A stretch of 64,000 nt of DNA from Hepsetus odoe (Eukaryota > Chordata > Actinopteri > Characiformes > Hepsetidae), in the NCBI GenBank assembly GCA_017165825.1, contig CM029386.1:21410400-21474399 (forward strand), read 5' to 3'. Made by a program: the position numbers and the translations under genes. The notes beneath the pieces are model-generated. The model searched no databases. It saw nothing but the letters and a program-made list of their open reading frames with translations, and was not told the DNA's origin. Each line of letters begins with the position of its first letter. The first letter of the stretch is position 1. Shown one piece after another: positions 34,719 through 45,489 of this stretch.

Positions 34719-34724
34719 TATAAA
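34719..34724 (+). promoter_or_regulatory. TATA box of GIMAP gene d
   Basis: TATAAA exactly 71 bases before the ATG at 34790. The paralogue gene e has TATAAA 71 bases before its ATG, and about 150 bases of upstream sequence are conserved between them, including CAAAATCACTTTCATTATAA. Confidence 0.65.
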
Positions 34725-34789
34725 CTCGCCCTCGATGTCGCCTCTGCACTGAAGAGCTCGTTGGCCATAAGAAGCTACTGCCTTTCAAA

Positions 34790-34896
34790 ATGTGTGACCC
34801 TGGTAGCTTTTTAGTACCTTTACTTGGGAGAGACACTAACTGGTGGTCTATTTCCTCACACGGTGAGCAGCACTAGTTTGTTCGAATACTGCTTTA

Positions 34897-34983
<87 letters not shown>

Positions 34984-37900
34984 GTTGGTTTCTATTGCCA
35001 TATACTTAACATTATTTAGCAGAAACCATGTGATCTAACAGTTTTAAATTACTACTAACCAAATCTAATGGTTTATTGCTTGTGATTGAGATAAAAATCC
35101 ACTATTTTAAATATTCTATCAGGAATTGTTATGGCTGTCACATGTACCATGAACACAATCAGCACACAAGGGTTAACATTGTGAAAGAACATTAGCTGGT
35201 TTCCTGTTTTCGTCTTGTGCATGATTGACAACTGATCTTAGGAACAAATTTCTTAAGTTTTGATTTGTAATTTCCATAAATTTTTTCATTGTGCTTACTT
35301 TAACAACTAAATTTTCATGAAAAAGCTTTAATCAGCCTCTATTTTCAGAAGACGTTGATGAAGAGGATGAATATGAGATATGTGGAACAATAGGTAAGTT
35401 TTGTATCATTTACATTTTTCCTAAAAAAATGGGTAGAATTAGCACAAATACACTCTCACACACAAATACACACACACATGTACAGACACACACACACACA
35501 CACACTGTAACGGTGGTGTGGTACCAGAGGGACGTCAGGTCCGAGCCAGGGGTTCAGAACAGAAGTTTATTAAACAAAGGAGGAAACACAAACAAACAAG
35601 AACTCAGACTGCACTGACTGACTGACTGACTGACTGACTGACTGACTGACTGACTGACTGACAAAAACCACCATTACGTGTAGGCATAGCCTATCTAATG
35701 AGCCGCGCTCTGTTCTGACTCATCGGGGCTTAAATAGTCAGCCCCAATGATGCACACCTGCCCGCAGGGGCTCAGGTGTGCTTAGTCAGAACAGAGCGCC
35801 CTCTAGCGTGCCCAAAACCCAACACACGTGACCGAGAGCGCCCTCTAGCGTGCCCAAAACCCAACACACGTGACAGAGAGCGCCCTCTAGCGTGCCCAAA
35901 ACCCAACACACGTGACACACACACACTGCAAGGTAACTGTCAGCTTCTGACAGCTGAACTCTGAGTATTACATTGATGTTTTCAACCGACAGACAGAAAC
36001 AAAAGTGAAAGTGAAATTAGTCATTGTGAACACAGTGAACCAAAATGATATACATCCTCTGTATTTAACCCACACTCAGTCCAGCGGCCATATCCAGCAC
36101 CTCTGCATTTTACCTATACACAGGTGGCAGTTAATGAAAGCACCTGGGGAGCAGTAATGGGGACAATATCTTGCTCAAGGGTACCTCATAGCAACCTACT
36201 GCTCTGGGATTCAAAAGAAGAAGAAAGACCAAAGAGGAGGTTTATGGACGTGTTGAGAGAGGAAATAAAGGTGGTAGGTTTGAAGGAGGAAGATACAGAG
36301 AACAGGAAGAAATGGAGACGGCTGATCTACTGTGGAGAGCCCTAAATGGGAGCAGCCAAAAAGCACAAACAGTGTGTGTTGAGGTGGTTTGGGATGGACA
36401 GACTGCCAACCCACCCCAGATTCTGGTGATGATGATGCAGATAAAACTATGATGATGATGATGATGATGATCACAAAAACGTTATAATGATGATGATGAT
36501 GATGATGATGATGATGGTAAAACTGATCTTCTGTGAGTGATTAGGGCAATAAACGGCCCTTTTCTGTCCATCTTTTGAGCTAAATGTTGTGTCCTTCATT
36601 CTTATGTTCTTGCACCAAAACAATGCTTCATCAGCATATTCTTCCATATAGACCATGTCATTCTTTTTTTAACCTATTTCAATTAAAGTTGGGTTATGAA
36701 GGTGAATGTTTGAGCTGAGAAAAATCTTTCTGTAATCTTTCTGTTGCTGCAGCATCACACCAAGATATACTGCACTGTGTGTTCTCACATATTAAAACCA
36801 GCAATACATTTCATTAGTTTCCCCAATGCACCGATCATTGGGCACCCATGACCCTGTCACTGGTTCACAAGTTGTCTTTACTTGTTCTAAAGTGAGGGGG
36901 ATTTGTAAGGTTGTAATCTTCCCAAACATTTTGTGAGGTGAGACCATTTAAAGCTTTACATGTATGAAAGTTGGATGTTTTAAATCTTTATATCGCTTAT
37001 AACTTGATAAAGAAAATGTCCTCAAATTTATATGAAATTAATTTTATTGTCCTTGATTTTAGATGAGGTGTCAGCCTTAGAATTATAGACCTAGACTTTA
37101 ACTTATAGACTTAAGATGAGGATTCATCTGTATTTCTACAGAGTGCTGTTTTTCTCCTTGTCCTGTTTTCTGTTCTATACTGATAACTTGCAGCTTTATT
37201 TGTGTCTGTTTTGGTCTCTCTTCCAGATTTAGACTGGATCTCTGATCTGACCATCGTGCTGGTGGGAAAGACTGGAGTAGGAAAGAGTGCGACAGGAAAC
37301 ACCATCTTTAATGAAGAAAAATTTGAGTCAGTGTGCTCAGCTGGTTCTGTGACAAGTAAATCTCAGCGAGCTGAAGGGTCAGTAGAGGGTAGAAAGATTA
37401 CAGTCATTGATACTCCTGGACTTTCTGATGAGAGTATGGAGGATAAATTAATAAGGAAGGAAATGAAGAGGTGTCTTGAAATGATCCCCAAACCGTATGG
37501 ACTTCATGCCATTCTGCTCGTGATCAGCCTGGCAGAAAGATTCACTAGAGAAGACATTAACACTGTGAAGTGGATCCAGGAGAACTTTGGAGAAGAATCT
37601 GTGAAATACACCATCGTCCTTTTCACTAAGCTCGATCATCTTAAAAACACAAAACTGGAAGACTTCATAAAGAGTTCAGCAGCTCTTACAGAGGTGGTTG
37701 AAAGATGTGGGCGCCGGTACCATGCAGTAAACAACAATGTCATGTCAGAGCGGGTGCAGGTTTCACAGCTGCTGAACATCATAGATGAAATGGTGGAGAA
37801 AAATGGAGGAAACGTTTACACCAATGAAATATTCAGCAAAGCGCAGAAAAAGATTAAAAGACGTGAGAAGTTTAACAAAGTGAAAGACGTAGCTTTGCCC

Positions 37901-38119
37901 GTGGGGACTGTAGTGGGAACGGCGGGGGCCATCGCTGGAGGCGTAGTGCTGGGCACGACTGGACTGGTGGTGCTGCCGGCTGTGGCGGTGGCAGCAGGTG
38001 GTGCAATGGCTCTGGGATCAGGCATCAACCTGGCAGTGAAGTTGATGAAGAAAAGAAAAGAGAATGTGATAAGCTCTCATACGAGTGAGACAGATTCCAC
38101 AACGGAGAATAATGAATAA
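34790..38119 (+). CDS. GIMAP family GTPase (gene d), three exons
   Basis: Exons 34790-34862, 35349-35393 and 37227-38119; donors GTGAGC and GTAAGT, acceptors TTTTCAG and TCTTCCAG, both introns phase 1. Predicted 336 residues. Exon 1 encodes MCDPGSFLVPLLGRDT and on; exon 2 is acidic (DVDEEDEYEICGTI). Exon 3 holds the AIG1 domain: P-loop GKTGVGKS at residues 53-60, DTPG, AERFTREDINTVKWIQ, canonical FTKLDHL (G4), then a basic helix (KKIKRREKFNKVKD) and a Gly/Ala/Val hydrophobic segment (about residues 260-310), a likely membrane anchor. All motifs are intact, so a working GTPase is expected. Intron 2 contains a solo LTR and SINE/LINE pieces. Orthology to a specific mammalian GIMAP is not claimed. 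Confidence 0.88.
34905..34980. repeat. (TC)n(TA)n microsatellite in GIMAP gene d intron 1
   Basis: About 10 TC units run into about 30 TA units. Confidence 0.92.
35506..35917 (-). mobile_element. Solo LTR of the IQ-cassette family in GIMAP gene d intron 2
   Basis: TGTAACGG to CGTGACA in plus view, flanked by CACAC on both sides within a CA repeat, so the target repeat is not conclusive. It contains a (ACTG)n tract and TTAAATAG box. The terminal block GCGCCCTCTAGCGTGCCC is present three times in tandem (35797-35917). Sharper and less decayed than the copies at 1170 and 11264. Confidence 0.8.
36003..36205 (-). mobile_element. SINE family B
   Basis: AAAGTGAAAGTGAAATTAGTC..ATTGTGAAC tail half plus the GGTACCTCATAGCAACCTAC core. 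Confidence 0.65.
36206..36515 (+). mobile_element. RTE-like LINE 3-prime end with ATG-rich tail
   Basis: Reads RFMDVLREEIKVVGLKEED then LIYCGEP, the last residues of the RTE-like frame, followed by TAAATGGGAGCAGCC and an (ATG)n microsatellite at 36440-36515, the expected 3-prime tail. Confidence 0.78.
36516..37226. other. Rest of GIMAP gene d intron 2
   Basis: No repeat recognised; it ends in the polypyrimidine tract and acceptor before 37227. Confidence 0.5.
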
Positions 38120-38258
38120 GGGTTATGTGTCTTGAATGCACTATAAATCAACAAATGAAACGAAGGGGAAAATTCAAACGTTTCTAAAAGAAACATTAAA
38201 TCAAATAATATGTGTTCTATGTTCATCAAATAAGTGTGTGCATTATACCTGTGCATTT

Positions 38259-38514
38259 CCATCCATCCATCCATCCATTTTCTGCCGCTTGTCCCAAACG
38301 GGGTCGCGGGGGAGTGCTGGTGTCCAACCCAGCACACACAGGGCGAGGACGGGGGACACACCCTGGACAGGTCGCCAGCCCATCGCTGGGAGGAGCAGGA
38401 CGGGGACGGCACCTTGCTCAAGGGTACCTCAGGGCAACCCACTGGGAAGGGGTTCGAACCCCCGATCCTCCGATCACGTGGCCAATGCCCTAAACACTAG
38501 GCCACCGCTGCCCC
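38259..38514 (-). mobile_element. tRNA-derived SINE family A
   Basis: (CCAT)n tail at 38259-38278, intact core, B box as GGGTTCGAACCC on the minus strand. A clear target repeat was not found. It lies about 140 bases after the gene d stop codon. Confidence 0.9.
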
Positions 38515-38829
38515 CTCTTATAATCTTATTTAAATTTATTTAAATAAATTATATGATTATATATATAAAGTTACTTTAGTGCAAAGCAGCAGAGAAACGA
38601 TGAGATGATGGTGTTGTTGTGTGTGTGTTTTCTGTCTTGCTGTCTTTTTGAATAAAAACCCTGAAATTAAGTGGATGTTGAAATAATTAAAAAAACATTG
38701 TGCATCGTGCTTAATAAAGTATTTAATGGTATTTAAATGGAATGAAAAATTCAGTGGGGAAGATTATGAGCTACATTTAATATCAAGCTTTATTGCGTTT
38801 CCAAGAATAATGCTGGAGATGTGAAGATC

Positions 38830-39100
38830 TACTCTGGAGAGGAGAGGAATAAAAGAGAGAACAGGTGGCTATGATGGAGGAAGAAGAGCAACAATCAGTG
38901 CAGAAGAGAGAGCAGGCAGGTTGGAATGGGTGGAGAAGAGTGCAAGACGGGTACAAGCACGGGTGAAAGGAAAGGTTTACAGGATGGTAGTGTGCCCTGC
39001 TATGCTATAAGTGCTGGAGACAGTGGCGCTGATGACAAGACAGAATTAAAGATGCTGAGATTTTCTTGATGAGGACGAGCATGGACAGAATCATGAAAAA
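38830..39100 (+). mobile_element. RTE-like LINE fragment
   Basis: Decayed version of the CAGGTTGGAATGGGTGGAGAAG..AAGGTTTACAGGA segment of the RTE-like frame (about 53100-52900 of the minus-strand copy). Confidence 0.7.
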
Positions 39101-39126
39101 ATTTCACTCTGAATGAAAGTTAATAC

Positions 39127-39340
39127 CTTCATAGGTAGCACTGGTCTAGTGTTTAGGGAGTTGGCCTCAAAACCGGAAGGTTGTGGGTTCTAATCCCAGA
39201 CCGGTAGGTCATCCTGAGGTACCCTTGATCAAGGTACTGTCCACATCACTGCTCCCTGGTACTGGAAATTTCCTTGTGATCCACTGTGTGCCATTCACAA
39301 ATGACAAATAGTCACATTCACTTTCAAGGGTGTTAAATCA
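39127..39340 (+). mobile_element. SINE family B, head-first orientation
   Basis: The head shows TGGTCTAGTGTTTAG and GGTTCTAATCCC as A-box- and B-box-like sequences. Then comes the CCTGAGGTACCCTTGATCAAG core shared with family A, and a tail with TCACATTCACTTTC. Confidence 0.75.
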
Positions 39341-39483
39341 GAACTGTACTCCACCTTCAGCAAAACAGAATTCTGTCGATGAAGAACATGGTGTTAAAGA
39401 CTGTTTTGAAACCTTTCCCAGAAATGTTACCTGACAGGTTCTATTCGTGTCAGTCAGTCTCTTCTTTCCAAAATCACTTTCAT

Positions 39484-39489
39484 TATAAA
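39484..39489 (+). promoter_or_regulatory. TATA box of GIMAP gene e
   Basis: TATAAA 71 bases before the ATG at 39555. It shares the surrounding ATCACTTTCATTATAAACTC with gene d. The GAAAGTGAT complement is close to an IRF half-site; this regulatory reading is an inference. Confidence 0.65.
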
Positions 39490-39554
39490 CTCACCCTCAA
39501 TGTCGCCGCTGCACTGAAGAGTTTGTTGGCAGTAAGAAACTACTGGCCTTCAAA

Positions 39555-42500
39555 ATGAGTGACTTGAGTGAGAAAAATACTTTATCTCTGTTTATTAGAT
39601 TTTGTCAATCTATGTTGCATTTCTTATCTTTAATCTCTTTCTTTTTAGTACCCTTAATTCAGATTGAGGCTGAGCACAAATCTGCTTCCTCTCTCGGTGA
39701 GTAGCACTACTTTCATCCAAAACTTTTCCTACACTCTACAAACAAAGTCCTACAAACTGATGTGTGTTTCATAGAAACAGATCAGTCTGAAAAGCTGTAG
39801 ATTTGAGTATTCAATTAACATGTTTTATTCTGAAACACAAGGAAATGCACAGCATTTTCACTCTGCAGTGAACCGTGTGCTCTGGCGACTCTGGTGTCGG
39901 GTGAGGTCACTTTCTTTGATTTTAGTCAAATGAATCTACCCTTCTAAATCAAATTGAGCAAACAAATAAAAAACTTGAATTTTGGAAAAAAAAAACCCAC
40001 TAATCTCAATTTTATATTTCCAGAATACAATATTCATAAAAACACTAATCTCAGTTTTAGGAGTGCAAAAAGAAAAAAATTTGAAAACCTATAATTAGAA
40101 AATTAGTTGTGCAGAATGAAATAACCTTTAAACAAATCACTTTGTCTTTGAAATATGAAGAGGGGTTTAGATTAATCACTTTTTAATTCTATTTTTGATA
40201 AGCAGAACCACTACAAAAGATTCTTCTTCTTCTTCTTCTTCTTTTTCTTTTGGCTGCTCCCGTTTAGGGGTCGCCACAGCGGATCAACTGTCTCCATTTC
40301 TTCCTGTATTTTGCATCTTCCTGCTTCAAACCGACCACCTGCATGTCCTCTCTCACCACATCCATAAATCTCCTCTTTGGTCTTCTCCTCTTCTCCTCTT
40401 CTCCTCCTTCCTGGCAGCTCCATCCTCAACATCCTCCTTCCAATATAATCCTCGTCTCTCCTCTGCACATGTCCAAACCAACACAACCTTGCTTCTCTAA
40501 CTTTGTCTCCAAGACGTCTAACCTGAGCTGTCCCTCTAATATACTCATTTCTAATCCTGTCCATCCTCGTCACACCCAACGAACATCTCAGCATCTTTAA
40601 CTCTGACCTTTAACTAACCTCCAGCTCCGCCTCCTGCCTTTTCGTCAGTGCCACCGTCTCCAACCCATACAACATAGCTGGTCTCACTACTGTCCTGTAA
40701 ACATTCCCTTTTACTCTAACTGGTATGCGTCTGTCACAAATCACTCCAGCCACTCTTCTCCACCCATTCCAACCAGCCTGCACTCTCTTCTTCACCTCTC
40801 TTCCACACTCGCCATTACACTGGACTGTTGATCCCAAGTATTTAAACTCCTCCACCTTTGTTACCTCCACTCCCTGCATCCTAACCACTCCACTTTCCTC
40901 CCTTTCATTCACACTCATGTATTCTGTCTTTGCCCTACTCACTTTCATTCCTCTCCTCTACAGAGCATGTCTCCATCTCTCCAGGTTCTCCTCAAGCTGC
41001 TCCCTACTCTCACTACAGATCACAATATCATCAGCAAACATCATCGTCCACGGAGACTCCTGTCTGACCTCGTCCGTCAACCTGTCCATTACTATTGCAA
41101 ACAAGAATGGGCTCAGTGCTGATCTATGATGTAATCCAACCTCTACCTTAAATGCATCCGTCACTCCCACTGCAGATCTCACCACTGTTACACTGCCATC
41201 ATACATATCCTGAACTACTCTCACATACTTCTCTGTAACACCAGGCTTCCTTATTCAAAACCACAACTCCTCTCTAGGCACCCTGTCATATGCTTTCTCC
41301 AAATCCACAAAGGCACAATGCAACTCCTTCTGACCTTCTCTGTACTTCTCCATCAACACCCTCAGAGCAAACATTGCATCTGTGGTGCTCTTTCTCGGCA
41401 TAAAACCATACTGCTGTTCACTGATCCTCACCTCTTTTCTTAACCGAGCTTCCACTACTCTTTCCCATAACTTCATGGTGTGGCTGATCAACTTTATCCC
41501 TCTATAGTTACTACAGCTTTGTGCATCACCCTTATTCTTGAAGATCGGTACCAGTACACTTCGTCTCCACTCCTTACACCGAATGCCCTTCCTGATGTAA
41601 CCCTCCCCATTTACCCGGGCTTGGGACCGGCACGAAGAAATACACTGGCTTGTGCATCCCTAGTGGCTGGGTTCAAAAGATTCTTATTATCTCTGTTAAT
41701 AAGTGTTGATTTACTGAACAGCTCAGACATTTTACATTTTATTTATTTATTTTTTTTTAAAGAGCTTTATTACTTCTTATTAAGTTAATCTTCCTTCTTG
41801 AACTGTGACTATATGATGCCAGTAAAAGCTTTTAAGTCTCAATGTTTCTTAATTTACAGAGTTTAACTTGTTGTTTGATTTGAGGATTGTTCTGCTTGGT
41901 AAGACTGGAGCAGGAAAGAGTGCGACAGGGAACACCATCCTGAACAAGACAGCGTTTAAGGAATGTCCTTCAGCTGACTCGGTTACAGACACGTGTCAGA
42001 AAGACAAAGTGACTTTAGGAGACAAAAAGATCACCGTGGTTGACACTGTGGGTCTCTGTGGTTCTGTGGATGAAGACACCGTGAGGCGATCATTAGGACA
42101 GTGTGTGGACATGTCCATTCCTGGTCCTCACGTGTTCCTGCTGGTGCTCAGAGTGGGCAGGTTCACAGAAGAGGAAAGGAACTCTGTGAGGTGGATTCAG
42201 GACTACTTTGGAGAGGACGCCTTAAGCTACACCTTTGTTTTGTTCACATTTGTGGACGAGCTTGGAAGTCAGACTTTGGATCAGTTTATCACCAGAAGCA
42301 ATGATCTCAGGAGGATCACTGATAGCTGTGGTGGGAGATATTATGCCATGAACAACGAGCAGAGGGACGATCGCAGTCAGGTCACAGAGCTGCTGAGGAA
42401 GATACAGGACTTGTGGGAGAGCAATGGAAGAACACATTACACCAACGACATGTATGAAAAAGCTCAGAAAAAGCATAGAAGAGAGAAACTGGTGAACAGA

Positions 42501-42764
42501 ACTCTGGGGGTGGTGTCTGCAGTAGGAACCGGGATGGTTACTGGTGGGGTTGTGCTGGGAGTGCACACTGCAGCGGTGGTGGCACCAGTAGTTCTGCTTG
42601 GAGTTGGAGCTGCCACTGCAGGAGTATCACTCTTGGGTCTGGGAGTTTTAAATGCAAAGAAGTGCAAAGGAGGATCCAGAAGATCAGAGGGCAATAAAAC
42701 CCGGAATAAGGAGGAGTGTGAGGCTGTAGAGCTCATGTGCAGACCTAAACTGCATCAAGATTAG
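39555..42764 (+). CDS. GIMAP family GTPase (gene e), three exons
   Basis: Exons 39555-39567 (MSDL plus one base), 39649-39696 (PLIQIEAEHKSASSL) and 41860-42764, all introns phase 1 with good sites (GTGAGA, TTTTTAG, GTGAGT, TTTACAG). Predicted 321 residues. The AIG1 domain shows P-loop GKTGAGKS at residues 34-41, then VVDTVGLCG in G3 (DTVG instead of DTPG; the DxxG is kept), GPHVFLLVLRVGRFTEEE, and FTFVDEL in the G4 place. There the usual T(K/H)xD becomes FVD, so base recognition may differ. The C-terminus has a Gly/Val hydrophobic stretch (about residues 228-270), then a basic KKCKGGSRRSEGNK tail. Intron 2 carries a deleted RTE-like LINE at 40226-41673. Confidence 0.88.
40226..41673 (-). mobile_element. 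RTE-like LINE with a large internal deletion
   Basis: Flanked by CAAAAGATTCTT at 40214-40225 and 41674-41685. Keeps reverse transcriptase from CSNYRGIKLI onward (frames 41491-41255, 41224-40958, 40948-40610, 40594-40211, with FADDIVICSESREQ). Just before that it jumps to the 5-prime UTR, so the endonuclease and the start of RT (about 1.7 kb against the copy at 52579-55722) are missing. Confidence 0.88.
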
Positions 42765-42789
42765 GATCAAAACAGAGACATACAGGGAC

Positions 42790-42955
42790 TAATTGTTATT
42801 GTGAACCGGTGAACTACAGTGCAGCAGTGAGCAGCCATGTCCAGCATCTGGGGAGCAGTGATGAGGACGGTGCCTTGCTCAGAGTAACCGACTGATCCAG
42901 GACTGGAACCCACAACCTTCTGATCATGAGGCTTTGTCCCTAATCACTAAGTTGT
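42790..42955 (-). mobile_element. SINE family B fragment
   Basis: GTGCAGCAGTGAGCAGCCATG, CTTGCTCAGAGTAACC and the CCCACAACCTTCTGATC head; diverged. Confidence 0.6.
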
Positions 42956-43030
42956 GTTAGGAAAAGGACACACGAATGACCTGCAACACTGATCTAGATT
43001 AATACAACTATGTTTCTTCTAATAATAATT

Positions 43031-43062
<32 letters not shown>

Positions 43063-44104
43063 TTCTGCAAATCCCCTCTTTTGAGCTCAATAGGTTATTT
43101 CTAATAAGCAAATAATCACATTTATACCAAAATACATTTTGCTATCAATGTATCTTTGTATGTATTACATTATGGATGAGACGTTTTAATAAATGACAAA
43201 TCCATGGAGACAGGCTTTTAACTATATATACACATAGGTCAGTCCCTCTGTGTGTCCTTTGGTGCAGGACATACAGAAGGAGATGTAAGAGAGAGGACAG
43301 GGAGAGTGGACGGTGGAGTTCAGGGTGTGTTGAGTGTGATGTCGGGAGAACTAGTAGAGACGTGGATGAAAGTGGTGAAGTTAATCATGTTGATTATTTT
43401 CAATAGATTGTTTTTATTGGAGTTGAAGTTCGAGGCTTTAAAAGTCTTTAATTCTATTAATATGGAGTGAGATTCAGTTCACTTTCAGCACAAACAGATG
43501 ATACAGACGTCCTTCACATGTCTCGCATTACACTCTCAGTACATTCCTGTACTTTTTACTTTTACTGAGTAAGCAGTAATTCCACTTTTACTGTATCTGT
43601 ATTTAGATAAAGAATGTGTGCAGTCAGGTAACTTAATGTTAGTGAGGTGTCACTGTTCTTTCTGATGTTTCTTCTGGAATGAACTGAAATGTTTCTTGAA
43701 GTTTAATCCAATGAATCTGCTTGTTGTTCCTGACCTTCCAGGTTTGTTTCTTTTGTTTCATTTAAAAGTAAAACAATGATCAAACCATTCTCGGTTGTAA
43801 GTCATTACTACAAATAACCTTTCCTGACAGATAGTGAACTCCTTCCATGCTCAGGCCTTGGAGTTTCACCTCCTTCACCAACAAATGAAAAGGCAATGAC
43901 CCCACATGACACACTAATGCCAACAATATGTCAAGTTATTAATCCACCATTCCAACATATCTCAAGTCTCCAATGAAGATCCAATGTCATTCCATGCAAG
44001 ATGATCAAAACCTCCATTTATTACATTAAAAATAAAATCTAAAACTGTTTAGTTCATAGGGAGCAAACTGAAAAAGATGTGTTTATATATTTTTCCCTCT
44101 ACAG
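42956..44104. other. Region between GIMAP genes e and f
   Basis: An (AAT)n microsatellite lies at 43022-43063. A first exon for gene f should be here, but none with a convincing phase-1 donor was found. A TATATATA box at about 43225-43232 and an acceptor-like CCTGACAG at 43824-43831 are the only hints. Confidence 0.4.
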
Positions 44105-44976
44105 AGCCACAGTTTCCTTCAAAACTGATGATTGTTCTGCTTGGTAAAACTGGAGTAGGAAAGAGTTCAGCAGGAAACATCATGCTGGGGAGAAATGCCT
44201 TTGTGGTGGATGCTTCACCCGTTTCTGTCACCAGATTCTGTGAACGAGTAGACGGTATGGCCAGAGGAAGAAACGTCTCTTTAATTGACACGCCTGGAAT
44301 ATTTGACACGTCGTTGAGTCCGGATGACCTGAAAGCTGAACTAGAGCACTGCGTTTACCTCTCATCTCCTGGTCCTCATGTGTTCCTGCTGGTGATCAGA
44401 GTGGGGAGGTTCACTAAAGAGGACAGGAATGCTGTAAAGTGGATTCAGGAGAACTTTGGAGAGGATGCTGTTTGCCACACCATTATTCTGTTCACCCATG
44501 TTGACCAGCTGAAGAAAATAACCATCAAAAGCTACATCAGAGATAGCGTCCCCCTTCGCAGGCTTGTAAATAGCTGTGGAGGAAGGTTCTGTGCCATAAA
44601 CAGCTCTAAAGCAGAGAATCAGAAGCAGGTCTCAGACCTGCTGAAGATGATAGAGGCCTTGGTTAGGAGGAACGGTGGAGAGCACTACACCAACAGCATG
44701 TACCAGGAGGCCCAGAGGAAGATGAGAGAGGAGGAGGAAAAGAGGAAGAGAGACTTGGAAGAAAAGAACGGTTACCTGGGGTTGTTGATAAAGATTAAAG
44801 AGAACCCGTTGCAATTCATTGTAGACAGATTAGAGTCTGTTATCAGGACGGCAGACTTAACTGCCCTGCTGTCAGGATTAGTGTCAGGATTAGTGTCAGG
44901 AAGTGTAACTACTGTTAAGGTTGTTGTCCAGCTTCTGACTGCTGTAATAAAAAATGTGTTTAATATAAAGAACTAA
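44105..44976 (+). CDS. GIMAP family GTPase, AIG1 exon (gene f)
   Basis: Acceptor CCTCTACAG, phase-1 entry as in genes a-e, 289 codons in the exon. Motifs: GKTGVGKSSAGNIMLG (P-loop), LIDTPGIFD, GPHVFLLVIRVGRFTKED, FTHVDQL. After the G domain comes a strongly charged helix (RKMREEEEKRKRDLEEKN). The C-terminus (TALLSGLVSGLVSG..LLTAVIKNVF) contains a repeated SGLV unit and differs from the Gly/Ala anchor of genes a, d and e. The first coding exon was not identified, so the N-terminus is incomplete. Confidence 0.85.
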
Positions 44977-45489
44977 GGTTAATACTTAAAAATGCCAGAG
45001 AGAGCCAAATGTTGAACGAATGAAACACCAGATGGTGCTGTTGCCTCACAGAAAATGAATGAGATAGAGTTAGAGTTGTGATAAACTAATGATTGTCCCT
45101 AATTTATTGACCAAGCAAATGTGTTTTAGTTTCTGCTTTACCTAAATAAAAATAAAAAGGATCTTCTATATCTGCTCTATCTAGCCTATCATTATCTGTC
45201 ATGAACAATGAGAAAATATCAGAGCAAGACAACATCAATATTAGCCTAGCCTAGCTTAGCCTAGCCTTGCACAAACCAGGCTAAATCAACTTTTTTATTG
45301 CAGGTGACCATCCACTAAATGTTCACTCACAACTATAATAGATGATACACTTTAGATGAGAAGATAACTGGGAGTGAGAATAAATGGGAAACATTGTTCC
45401 ATACCAGGCCAAAAAGAGTTGGCAAGGCAATAGAACCAGGCATGCAACCCTCTAGCATAAAATATACTGTTGAGGAACATGTTCTACAC
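44977..45489. other. Intergenic after GIMAP gene f
   Basis: A short (CCTAG)n-like tract lies at 45242-45268. Nothing else recognised. Confidence 0.5.

Noticed and set aside
36443..36515. (ATG)n tract as a coding poly-Asp or poly-Ile run
   Set aside because: It is the 3-prime tail microsatellite of an RTE-like LINE fragment.
43252..43470. Small plus-strand frame as the first exon of GIMAP gene f
   Set aside because: No phase-1 donor and no resemblance to the MSDL/MGER/MCDP leaders of the other genes.
43832..43900. Possible middle exon of GIMAP gene f after CCTGACAG
   Set aside because: Phase-compatible entry and an open frame, but no usable donor follows.
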